In this document: positions 1-8,200 of the stretch, piece after piece
Layout of the letters: each line of letters opens with the position of its first letter
Numbering within the stretch: the first letter of the stretch is position 1
Assembly (NCBI GenBank): GCA_964482395.1
Contig: CAYZXK010000097.1
Span: 1 to 24,303, forward strand
Source of the DNA: CAYZXK01 sp964482395
GTDB taxonomy: Bacteria; Planctomycetota; Phycisphaerae; UBA1845; Fen-1342
Length of the DNA stretch: 24,303 nt
Direction: 5' to 3'
The notes under the pieces: model-generated
Databases searched by the model: none
Seen by the model: only the letters and a program-made list of their open reading frames with translations
Told to the model about the DNA's origin: nothing
Position numbers and translations under genes: made by a program

Positions 1-49
1 CGGCCGGGACGGGCGCCCACTTAAACGCGTGACCCTTGCGGAGCGTGGC

Positions 50-2851
50 GTGTCCACGACGCTGAGAGTCCATACCCTTGCCAAAGAGCTGGGAGTCCCC
101 AGCAAGGCCATTATTGAAAAGTGCCGGGCTGAGGGCATCGAGCTCAAGAACCATATGGCCGCTCTCTCCGTCGGGCTGGCCGAGTCGATCCGCGAATGGT
201 TCAGCGCCAAGGCGGACGTCACTTCGGTCGAGGTCGGCGAACGGGTCGACGTAGAGAAGGTACGCAAGGCTCGGCGAAAGCCACGTAAGCAGGCTGAAAT
301 GCCGGCCGAGCCGAGCGAAACGGTGGAAGCGGCGCCGTCCGCCGCCGCCCCGGCTGCACCGGCTGAGTGCGTGGTGACCGAAGCTCCGCCCGAGGTGGCG
401 CCGGTCCCCGCCCTTGAGGGCCCGGCGGCGCCGGTGATCGAGTTGCCGACTGCTCCGCCCGCGACGCCGGCCGAGCCGCCGACTGTTCCAGCCGCGCCGG
501 CAGTAGAAGAGCTGGCGGCCCAGGCCGCGGCGGTGGCCGAACCTGCGGTCGCGGAATCAGCCCTGCCCGGTCAGGAACCCGGTGAATCAGCCCCCGCCCC
601 GGTCGGGCCGGTGGTGCCGACGCCACCTCCGACGGAGGTGAAACCGGCCCCGCCACCCGAGCCGGTCAAGCCGGCAGGACCGCAGGTGGTACCCGCGCCG
701 GCGGAACTGAAGGGCCCCAGGGTTATCCGAATCGAGGCTCCCGAGCCGCCGCGGGTATTGCGGCCCAGGCCGGCCGGGCCGCGTGAGCTGCCCGGGCATT
801 TGCCGCCCGCCGCCAGGACCACGGAGGTCGTCGCTCCGCCGCGTCGCGGTCGCGAACGGTGGACCAAGTCGGAGGAAGAGGAAGTCGGGGCTCGTTCTCG
901 AAGCCCGCGTCGCCGTGGTGCGGTGATAGACATTGACCAGCGGGAGCGGGAGTGGCGCGACCAGGACCTGTTGGAACGGAAAGAGCGGCTGGCCAGTGTG
1001 ACCGGGCATGGACTTAGGGATCGGCGCGCGGCGGAGCGTCGGCGGCAAGCGACGGCCCGGACCGCCGCCCCCCAGCCGGTGCGCAAGGAACCGATCCAGC
1101 TCACGGTTCCGATCTCGGTAAAAGAGTTCTGTGCTGCGGTTGGCGCGCCCTTTGTCCTGGTTTCCAAGAAGCTGTTGGACCAGACCGGACGGCTTTGGAC
1201 GATCAACCAGACGCTGGACGCCGAGCATGCCGAGCTGCTGGCTCTGGAGCTGGGCGTGCCGGTGGAGATTCAGAAGGCCCGCACGGGCCTGGAGTTGCTG
1301 GAGGCCGAGTTGGCCAGTCGAGAACGGACCAACCTTCAGCCGCGGCCGCCGGTAGTCGCGATGCTGGGCCATGTGGACCATGGCAAGACCTCGCTGCTGG
1401 ACGCGATTCGCAAGACGCGGGTGGCGGCCAGCGAAGCCGGGGGAATCACGCAGCATATCGGGGCTTACCGGCTGGACCGCGGGGACTGGCACGTCACCTT
1501 CGTGGATACGCCCGGTCATGAAGCCTTCACCGCCATGCGGGCCCGCGGCGCGAACCTGACCGACGTGGTGGTGCTGGTGGTGGCGGCCGACGATGGGGTT
1601 ATGCCGCAGACGGTCGAGGCCATCGCTCACGCCAAGGCGGCCGGGGTGCCGATCGTGGTCGCCCTCAACAAGATCGATCTGCCGGGGGTGGACCTGAACA
1701 AGATTTATTCGCAGTTGACCGAGCAGGGGCTGACTCCGACCGAGTGGGGCGGCAACACGGACGTGATCAAGACCAGCGCGGTCACCGGCCAGGGAATCGA
1801 CGATCTGGTCGCCCACCTGAGCACTCTGAGCGAACTTCTGGATTTGAAGGCAGATCCGACGGTGCCAGCCCACGGCGTGGTCATTGAGGCTCAGGTACGC
1901 GAGGATCGGGGGATCGTGGCCCAGGTTCTGGTCCGCGAGGGCACGCTGCGGCCCGGTCAGGCCATAGTCTGCGGCCCGGGTGCCGGGCGCGTGCGGGCCA
2001 TCCGTGATGATCGCGGTCGGGTGCTGAAGGAAGCCGGCCCGGGCACGCCGGTGGAAGTATCCGGCCTGGATGACCTGCCCCAGGCCGGCGACCGCCTGTA
2101 CCAGGTCGATAGTTTGTCCATAGCTAAGCAGATCGCCCAGGAAATCCGCGAGCAGCGTCGGGCGGCCTCCCTGGAAGCCACGGCTCGACCGCGCTCGCTC
2201 GAGGCGCTGGTCCGGGAGGGGGCCGAAGGTGGAGTGCCGGAGCTGAACGTCATTGTCCGGGCCGACGTGCAGGGCTCGGTCGAAGTGCTCAAGAAGGCGA
2301 TGAGCGAGTTCCCGTCGGAGAAGGCCCGGCTGAACGTATTGCACGCCGCCGTCGGGGCGATTACCGAGGCGGATGTCCACCTGGCCAAGGCGTCCGGAGC
2401 GATGCTGATCGGGTTCCACGTGGTGGCCGAGGACCGGGCCCGGCAACTGGCCGAGCAGCTCGGCGTGGAGATCCGGCCCTATCGTGTCATCTACGAGCTG
2501 CTGGATGATCTGCACAAGGCCCTGGCCGGGCTGCTGGCGCCGATGCAGCGCGAGGAGGTTCGTGGCACCGCCGAAGTGCGGCAGATATTCAACGTCTCCC
2601 GGGTCGGCGTGGTGGCCGGATGCTATGTGACCGAGGGGGCTGTGAACAGACAGCACAAGATTCGACTGATCCGCGACGGCCGAGTGGTCGTCGAGGGCAA
2701 GGCCATCGCCTCGCTGCGACGGTTCAAGGACGACGCACGGGAAGTGCGGGCCGGGCTGGAGTGCGGCATCAAGATCGAGGAGTTCGACGACGTAAAGCCC
2801 GGCGACGTTATTCAAAGCTATGAAGTGGTAGAGGTGCAGGCGGAGCTGTGA
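50..2851 (+). CDS. infB: Translation initiation factor IF-2
   Basis: This is the GTPase that places initiator fMet-tRNA on the 30S subunit and promotes subunit joining. The frame is open to the left edge and a GTG also occurs at 29, but GTG at 50 has GGAG at 40-43 six bases upstream and places the conserved RVHTLAKELG motif at the N-terminus, giving 933 residues. The order is an IF2_N domain (about 5-51), a long Pro/Ala/Glu-rich linker (about 80-300), a second IF2_N domain (about 349-408), then the G domain. G-motifs are GHVDHGKT (440-447), GGITQHIG, DTPGH (from 486), NKID (540-543) and SAVTGQG. Domains II to IV follow to the end with normal IF2 character. All GTP-binding motifs are intact. 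It is the first visible gene of an operon with the DUF503 gene and rbfA, the classical nusA-infB-rbfA arrangement; nusA would be expected just left of the window. The length is typical of long-linker IF2 proteins. Confidence 0.97.
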   Translation: MSTTLRVHTLAKELGVPSKAIIEKCRAEGIELKNHMAALSVGLAESIREWFSAKADVTSVEVGERVDVEKVRKARRKPRKQAEMPAEPSETVEAAPSAAAPAAPAECVVTEAPPEVAPVPALEGPAAPVIELPTAPPATPAEPPTVPAAPAVEELAAQAAAVAEPAVAESALPGQEPGESAPAPVGPVVPTPPPTEVKPAPPPEPVKPAGPQVVPAPAELKGPRVIRIEAPEPPRVLRPRPAGPRELPGHLPPAARTTEVVAPPRRGRERWTKSEEEEVGARSRSPRRRGAVIDIDQREREWRDQDLLERKERLASVTGHGLRDRRAAERRRQATARTAAPQPVRKEPIQLTVPISVKEFCAAVGAPFVLVSKKLLDQTGRLWTINQTLDAEHAELLALELGVPVEIQKARTGLELLEAELASRERTNLQPRPPVVAMLGHVDHGKTSLLDAIRKTRVAASEAGGITQHIGAYRLDRGDWHVTFVDTPGHEAFTAMRARGANLTDVVVLVVAADDGVMPQTVEAIAHAKAAGVPIVVALNKIDLPGVDLNKIYSQLTEQGLTPTEWGGNTDVIKTSAVTGQGIDDLVAHLSTLSELLDLKADPTVPAHGVVIEAQVREDRGIVAQVLVREGTLRPGQAIVCGPGAGRVRAIRDDRGRVLKEAGPGTPVEVSGLDDLPQAGDRLYQVDSLSIAKQIAQEIREQRRAASLEATARPRSLEALVREGAEGGVPELNVIVRADVQGSVEVLKKAMSEFPSEKARLNVLHAAVGAITEADVHLAKASGAMLIGFHVVAEDRARQLAEQLGVEIRPYRVIYELLDDLHKALAGLLAPMQREEVRGTAEVRQIFNVSRVGVVAGCYVTEGAVNRQHKIRLIRDGRVVVEGKAIASLRRFKDDAREVRAGLECGIKIEEFDDVKPGDVIQSYEVVEVQAEL

Positions 2852-2915
2852 CCGCCCGACCGGCGGCCCAATCGCTCCGCGGCAGGGTCGGATCAGCGTG
2901 ACGGCTGGGGCCACC

Positions 2916-3197
2916 ATGGTTGTTGGCGTCCTGCGGGTCCGGTTGGGGGTGTTCGAGGCCCGGTCGCTGAAGGACAAGCGGCGGGTGACCAAGAGCCTGA
3001 AGGACCGTCTGGGTGCGCGGCACAACATCTCCATCGCCGAGGTGGACGATCTGGAGCACTGCCAGGCCGCTACCCTGGGTTTGGCGATGGTGGCCAACGA
3101 ATCGCGGTTCGTCGAAAGTGCCCTGGCCAAAATCGTCGAGGAGATCCGCGCTTTCCCGCGGGCCTCGCTGCTGGAGTACAAGATCGAGCTGGTCTGA
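2916..3197 (+). CDS. ylxP: DUF503 (YlxP-like) protein
   Basis: A small DUF503 protein of 93 residues. It shows the family pattern: an N-terminal VVGVLRVRL strand, the basic SLKDKRRVTKSLKDRL helix, HNISIAEVDDLE, a central LGLAMVANES strand and a C-terminal hydrophobic strand ending in YKIELV. The family has a small alpha/beta fold of unsettled function. It commonly sits between infB and rbfA, as ylxP does in Bacillus subtilis, and the position here is the same, so a role in ribosome maturation is a guess from synteny. The start is uncertain: GTG at 2898 is in frame and would add six residues, but family members begin right at the VVGVL strand, so ATG at 2916 is preferred. Neither start has a strong ribosome-binding site. 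It lies 64 bases after infB and 25 bases before rbfA, consistent with one transcript. Confidence 0.9.
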   Translation: MVVGVLRVRLGVFEARSLKDKRRVTKSLKDRLGARHNISIAEVDDLEHCQAATLGLAMVANESRFVESALAKIVEEIRAFPRASLLEYKIELV

Positions 3198-3222
3198 CCG
3201 CTCCCCGGAGGGCTCCTGAGCC

Positions 3223-3642
3223 GTGTCACGCCGAACTGAGCGAGTCGGCAACCTGATCCGACGGATCATCGCCGAGGCCATCCAGAGCCGCCTTAGCGAC
3301 CCGCGCATCCCGCCGATCACTTCCCTGACCCGCGTGCAGGTCAGCGACGATTTCTCGACCGCCTGCGTGTATGTCAGCGTGATGGCTCCGCCGCCGCAGC
3401 GCGAGCAGTGCCTGCGGGCTCTTCAGAGCGCGGCGGGCCTGCTCCGCCGACAACTGGCGCCCGAGCTGCGCCTGCGAAAGGTCCCCCGCCTGGAGTTCCG
3501 GTTGGACGACTCGGTAAAGCGGAGTTTCGACACCGTGCAGGCCATCGACCGGGTCATGCGTGAGTTGGGGCAGGTCCCGGATTATGAGCGAGAGGACGGG
3601 GAGGAGGCCGAGGAGCAGGACCAGCAGCCGGAGGATGCCTGA
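3223..3642 (+). CDS. rbfA: Ribosome-binding factor A
   Basis: RbfA is a KH-fold protein that binds immature 30S subunits and helps finish processing of the 16S rRNA 5' end. The 139-residue product starts with the characteristic basic helix (RTERVGNLIRRIIAEAI), then SDPRI, the core strand VSDDFSTACVYVSV, and the KH region with LRLRKVPRLEFRLDDSV. The last 20 residues are strongly acidic and Glu/Gln-rich, a common variable tail in this family. GTG at 3223 is preceded by GGAGG at 3207-3211, an 11-base spacing that is slightly long but usable. It is the third gene of the infB operon, and its stop lies three bases before the next start. No abnormality is visible. Confidence 0.95.
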   Translation: MSRRTERVGNLIRRIIAEAIQSRLSDPRIPPITSLTRVQVSDDFSTACVYVSVMAPPPQREQCLRALQSAAGLLRRQLAPELRLRKVPRLEFRLDDSVKRSFDTVQAIDRVMRELGQVPDYEREDGEEAEEQDQQPEDA

Positions 3643-3645
3643 GCA

Positions 3646-4626
3646 ATGCGGGGCGCTACCGAGTGTGCCAAGCGCTTGAAGGTGCTGTTCAACTCCCTGT
3701 GGTTGAAGCTGGGAAAGGTTGGCCGCCCCCCGGTTACCGACCCGATCACCCAGTTGATCCTGGGCATTCTGTCTCGCGACACGCCGGAAACCAAGGCCAG
3801 CGAGGGGCTGGAGCGGCTCCGCAGCATGGTGGTGGACTACAACGAGCTGCGGGTAATTCCGCCCATCGAACTGGCGGCGGTCTTGTCGGACTTCCCGGAC
3901 GTGCGAATCAAGTGCGAGGACATATCGCGGGCGCTGAACAGCATCTTCACCCGGGAGCATGCGATATCGCTCGACCGGCTGGCCAACCTCCCCAGGAAGG
4001 AGGTGGTAGCGGCCCTGGACGCCATCAGCGGGCTGGAACCGTACACCCGAGCCCGGATTCGTCTGCTGGGGTTGCGGCAGCACGCGATTCCGCTGGACCA
4101 GGCCATGTGGGCCTATGCCCGCGCCCAGGGCATAGTTGATCCCCGCTGTCCGCTGGCCGAGGCTCAACAGTTCCTGGAGCGGCAGATCCCGGAGGAAGAC
4201 GCCTTGGAATTCTTCGCCTTGCTCAAGCGCCAGGCCTGGAGCGAAATGGCCGGGGCCATCAAGCGAGGCGAGGTGGAACCAATCCGCAGCGTCCCGCCCG
4301 ATCGCACCGCTCGCAACATGCTCCAGACCATTTCCGCGACCGTCTTGGACGAACCCGACCAGCAGTCATCGGCCGAGCGGCAGAAGGCTTCGTCCGTCAA
4401 AGCTTCGCCGGCCGGAGTTAGGCGCAAGGCGGCCGCCGTTTCCGGGTCGAAAAGCAAGAGCACCGCGACCGGTCCGGTGGTCGCCTCGACTGGTAGGCTC
4501 AAGCTCGCGACCGCCGGTCAAAGCCGGAGTGCTGCGCGGGCACCTAAGGACGAATCCAAGAAGAAGGGAACGGCCAGCGCCGGGAAGACCCGCGCGGGTG
4601 GCTCTGGTCCCCCTCGGCGGCGGTAG
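3646..4626 (+). CDS. Endonuclease III-like (HhH-GPD fold) protein lacking the catalytic Lys and Fe-S cysteines
   Basis: A 326-residue protein whose first ~200 residues can be laid along E. coli endonuclease III by eye: KRLKVLFNSL, then DPITQLILGILSRDT (Nth LLIAVLLSAQATD), a hairpin-like segment and PLDQAMWAYARAQG (Nth AVDTHIFRVCNRT). In Nth the hairpin carries catalytic Lys120 (GVGRKT) and Asp138 follows 18 residues later. Here the hairpin reads GLEPYT, placing Tyr133 at the lysine position, while Asp151 sits exactly 18 residues on. The C-terminal four-cysteine iron-sulfur loop is absent. From about residue 235 the chain becomes a low-complexity Ser/Ala/Lys/Arg tail ending in PPRRR. I infer a DNA-binding protein of the HhH-GPD fold that has lost bifunctional lyase chemistry; monofunctional glycosylase activity cannot be excluded. 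It starts three bases after rbfA, with GGAGG at 3631-3635 upstream, so it is probably translated with that operon. The role is unknown. Confidence 0.75.
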   Translation: MRGATECAKRLKVLFNSLWLKLGKVGRPPVTDPITQLILGILSRDTPETKASEGLERLRSMVVDYNELRVIPPIELAAVLSDFPDVRIKCEDISRALNSIFTREHAISLDRLANLPRKEVVAALDAISGLEPYTRARIRLLGLRQHAIPLDQAMWAYARAQGIVDPRCPLAEAQQFLERQIPEEDALEFFALLKRQAWSEMAGAIKRGEVEPIRSVPPDRTARNMLQTISATVLDEPDQQSSAERQKASSVKASPAGVRRKAAAVSGSKSKSTATGPVVASTGRLKLATAGQSRSAARAPKDESKKKGTASAGKTRAGGSGPPRRR

Positions 4627-4764
4627 CTCTCCGCCTTCTCAACCGAGCAAACCACGGATTGGACCGCCGGCCGCAGGTGAGGTCGCCAAACATTAGAGGC
4701 CCAACTCTGAGAGCCCGGCGCCTGACAAGATCTTGCCCGGGGGCGCGCCGGCGCGGTTGCAAAG

Positions 4765-4839
4765 TGGCTGAGGCAGCTATGGTTACGGGTCCAGCAGTTC
4801 TTGCCGTGGAGCGGGTCGCCGCATGAACAGCCTCGGCCA
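4765..4839 (+). other. Possible structured RNA element (10-bp closing stem)
   Basis: TGGCTGAGGC (4765-4774) pairs with GCCTCGGCCA (4830-4839) over ten base pairs with a single G-U. The enclosed 55 bases contain a smaller hairpin, GCGG-GTCG-CCGC (4811-4822). There is no T-run after it, so it is not a Rho-independent terminator. The strand is not determined. In DNA this GC-rich, stems of this length arise by chance now and then, so this is a candidate only. Confidence 0.3.
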
Positions 4840-4888
4840 AGTAGCGCAATCTGCGCCGCGCTAGGTGTTGGCGGGGGGCAACTGTAAC

Positions 4889-4918
4889 GTGGGTCGCCTG
4901 TGCCGGGCGGCGGCCCAC
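4889..4918 (+). other. Perfect 10-bp hairpin
   Basis: GTGGGTCGCC (4889-4898) and GGCGGCCCAC (4909-4918) form an uninterrupted ten-pair stem with one G-U and a ten-base loop. No T-run follows on either strand. It lies about 310 bases upstream of the TPR gene and 50 bases after the larger stem at 4765-4839. It could be a leader element, a transcript-end structure or chance. Confidence 0.35.
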
Positions 4919-5119
4919 CAGGGCGCATGGTTACCGGCCACCCTGCGTCCCGGCGCCGGAGGCCGACCGTCGGCGCCCAAATTCCCATCGGCGGATTGCT
5001 TTCTTGCTAGGGACCGGTCAGGCGGCTTGGTCCGGTCTTCGCGGGGAAAGCGATCGATCGCTTCTTCGGCCGGCAGCGCGGCCGGAGTGGCGGGCGCAAA
5101 TCGGTTGGTCGACGCCGTC

Positions 5120-5148
5120 GTGACGAGGATTGGATTGCCCGATAAGAT
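5120..5148 (+). promoter_or_regulatory. Weak sigma-70-like promoter candidate before the TPR gene
   Basis: GTGACG (5120-5125) and TAAGAT (5143-5148) are separated by 17 bases, each matching four of six consensus positions. A start site near 5155 would leave a leader of about 75 bases before the ATG at 5230. This is the best pair I found in the gap but it is weak. Confidence 0.25.
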
Positions 5149-5229
5149 CTCGATTGTCCGCCACTCTCGGGCGTTGCGGACAGCCGGGGCCCGGGTGGCG
5201 CGCTTGTGGCTGGAACTGGGGAGCAGGCA

Positions 5230-8200
5230 ATGCTGACCGCTTGGATGGTCCCCGTGCTACTGCTGGTTGGGCAGCTTTCTGCCGGCTGCGGGCTGGCGGG
5301 CTGGCCGGTGACGGGCGGTCGTGGCCCGGGCCCGGAGGCGGGGATTTGCGAGCGGCCGCGCGGCAGCGCTTCGCAGGTCGTCGGCGGGCAGGTCGAATCG
5401 GGGCCTGACCGGGCCAACTTGCCACTGACCAGGATCCAGCCGGCCTATCCGCCGGCGCCGCAAACCAAACCGGAGCCGGAACCGTCCGCGGCGCTGCGGG
5501 AGCGTCTGGCGGCGGCCCGCCAGCATCTCGCGGCCCAACGATATCAGGCTGCGATCGCCGAGCTGGATGCGGCGTTGAATCTGCCGGACGGACTTTCTTA
5601 CGACGTCCTTCTGCTTCTGGCGCACGCCAAACGCGAGGTTGGACGTGGGGGCGAAGCCCGCTTGGCCGTCGAGCGGGCGATTCTGCTGCGCCCGACGGGC
5701 AGGGAGGCGCTGCTCCTTCTGGGACGCTTGCACCGTGAGCAGGGGAGGTTGGAGGAGGCGATCGCGTGTTTCCGCAGCGCGACGCTGGCGGGGTCCAGCG
5801 ACTCGGACGAGCTGTCGGCCAGCCTGGCCTGGTACGAACTGGGCAGCGGTCTGGCGGAAGGCGGCTACTGGCTGGCCGCCGTACAAGCCCTGGAGCATTT
5901 TGATCGAGCCGTCTGGGAGGCGTGCCCGGAGCTTCAGCGCCGTCCGGAGGTAGCCGGGATCCTCAAGCAGCACCCCTACGGCGGGCTGCAACAGCGAGTG
6001 GAATTGCTGGGCCGGCTGGGTCGCAAAGAGGAACTGGGTCGGACCATGCAATGGGCGTTGTCCACCTGGCCGGGCGACCCATACCTGGAGCGGCTCTACG
6101 TTCGGACTCTGCTGGAGGCCGGCCAGGCCGGAGCGGCATTCAATTTCTGCCGTGACCGGCTGACTGCGGAAGTTCGTGGCACCACTTCTCAATCAGCCCA
6201 GGTCGAGCAGCCGCGGCTTTCGCTACTGACCTTGGCGATAGAGGCGGCCGGGCAGGCCGGTCAACTGGACCAGTGGGTATCTGAACTGGCTGAGGACGTA
6301 GCCCGCGGACAGGGGTTGGAATTGAGCCGGCAGCTCGGACAGCGGCTGGACGCGGCCGGCCAGTATGCTCAGTCGATCCGCCTTTGGCGGGCCCTGGCTG
6401 CGGCCCGGCCGACCGATCCCAATCTGGCCTGGGCCTTGGCCGGCGCGCTGAAGGAGTCCGGAGACTTGGCGGCCGCCCTGGATTCGCTGATCGAGTTCGT
6501 CCGCCACAGCGCTCAGATCCCCGCGAGCAGCGCGACCGGCACGACTGAGATGCCGCCCGACCGGCTCGCGACCTGGATGCGCAGCTTCGAGGCCACTGAC
6601 GAACTCCTGCGACTGATCGGCGAGCGCACCGTTCGACCGGACTGCGATTTCGCTGCCTGCACGGTCCTCGCGGCCACGGCCGCCGCGGCCGGACAGACCG
6701 AGCTGGCCGAGCGCCTGTTCCAGACCGCGCTGGAGAAGCGTCCGGACTTCGTCCTGGCTCGCCTGGCTTGGGCCCACTTGTTGCTGAACCGCTGTCGGTG
6801 GGAGGAAGCTCTGGAGCAGGCGAACCAGGCCCTGGCGACCGTCCCCAACCTGCCGGCGGCGCACTTCCTGGTCGGTGAGGCGTACGCCGGCCTTGACCGG
6901 CACGAGGAGGCCGAACAGGCCTATAAGGCGGCTATGGAGGGTCGGCCGGACGAAGTGAGCTATGTCCTGGCCCTGGCCCGACACCACCGCCGGCTCGGCA
7001 ACCAGTTAGCCGCTCAACGCTACTTTCAGCAGGCCTGGTCGATGGACCGGAGCCTGGGCCGGGCGGTCGAGGAATTGATCGACAGCTACCTTGAGTCCGG
7101 CAAGCTGGAGATCGCCCGGGAATGCCTTAGGCAGGCCGAGGGAGCCGATCTTTCGGAAGACGCGCTGCGGCGGATGCGGACCGCATTGCGGTTTGCCGGC
7201 GCTCCCATGCAGGCCGAGCACCTGGCCGAGCTGGCCCGACAATTCGATGAGCATCCTGACGATGCGACCACCGGCCTCAAGCTGGCAGCGGGTCTTTATC
7301 TTAACGACCGGGCCGACGAGGCCCTGCCGATTCTGGAACGGGTCCAAATTTACGCACCGGACGACGAGCGCCTGGCGTACCTCCTGGCCCGGGTTCATCT
7401 GCGACGACTGGAAAATGAAGCGGCCATCAGAGTGCTCGAGCAACTAGTGCAACGGTACCCGCGTCGGCAAAACGCTCTTCGTTTGCTGTCGGAGGCCTAC
7501 TTGGCCGATTTTCAGCCGCAGGCGGCGAAGGCGGTTATGAAACGCATGCTCGGGCTGGACATGTCCCGTCAGCAGCGTGAGGAGCTGCGCAATCGACTGC
7601 TGGCGGCGGACCTGGAATTCGGCCAGTTTGACCAGGCCATCCGGACCGTGGACCAGTGGATCCAGGATGAGCCCCAGGCGGACGAGTGGGTTCGGGCCAA
7701 GTTGCGGGTCCTGCTGGCGGCGGGACAGAAGGATGCCGCCCTGGAGCTGGCGGCCCTGCGGCTCGAGCCGATTACCCGGCGGACCGATGAGACCCGCCAG
7801 CGGCTGGAGTCGGTTCGCCAGCATCTTAAGGAGCATCCGGAGGATGCCGACGCCCAGGCCCAGGCCGAGAATCTGGAACGCGAACTGACCGGGCAACTGG
7901 ACGAGTTGCTCGAGCGGCGTTCGGAATACGTCTGGGTCGCCCTGCGGACCGAGCGGTATGAGGCCGCCGAGCCGCGGGTGCGGGCCTGGCTCACCGAGCA
8001 GCCCGGGCATCGGCAGATGCTGGAGTGGCTTATCGAAGTCCTGGTCGCGGCCCGTCGTGGGGAGGAGGCCCTGGAGGTCATCGGTGAATTGGTGCCCAGG
8101 ACCATTTCGGAGGTCATGCGAGCCTACTCCTGGCAGGCTCGGGCTGCCGCCGCCGCCGGTCGCGTCGATCAGGCGGTCGCCCGGCTGACCGGCCTGCTGG

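Larger units (their letters stand above)
4627..5229 (+). other. Long intergenic region without a supported gene
   Basis: This 603-base stretch separates the infB operon from the TPR gene. Open frames on both strands here give Arg/Pro/Gly-rich low-complexity translations without a recognisable domain or good ribosome-binding site, so I treat them as GC-driven. I found no tRNA T-loop signature, no RNase P RNA core and no SRP RNA tetraloop region. It does hold two hairpins (listed separately) and a weak promoter-like pair near 5120-5148. It probably contains the 3' end of one transcript and the leader of the next. Confidence 0.6.

Noticed and set aside
587..3229. 880-codon open frame on the minus strand opposite infB
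   Set aside because: It lies entirely antisense to IF2 and the DUF503 gene, which have clear family motifs. The translation is low-complexity Arg/Pro/His/Gln-rich with no domain; long antisense frames are expected at this GC content.
4627..5229. RNase P RNA, SRP RNA or tRNA in the long gap
   Set aside because: No GAGGAAAGTCC core, no GGAAGGAAGCAGC-type SRP segment and no T-loop/anticodon arrangement could be found by eye.
4518..5236. Open frames of 120-156 codons on both strands in the gap before the TPR gene
   Set aside because: Translations are Arg/Pro/Gly-rich without motifs, and starts lack convincing ribosome-binding sites. Part of each overlaps real genes antisense or out of frame.
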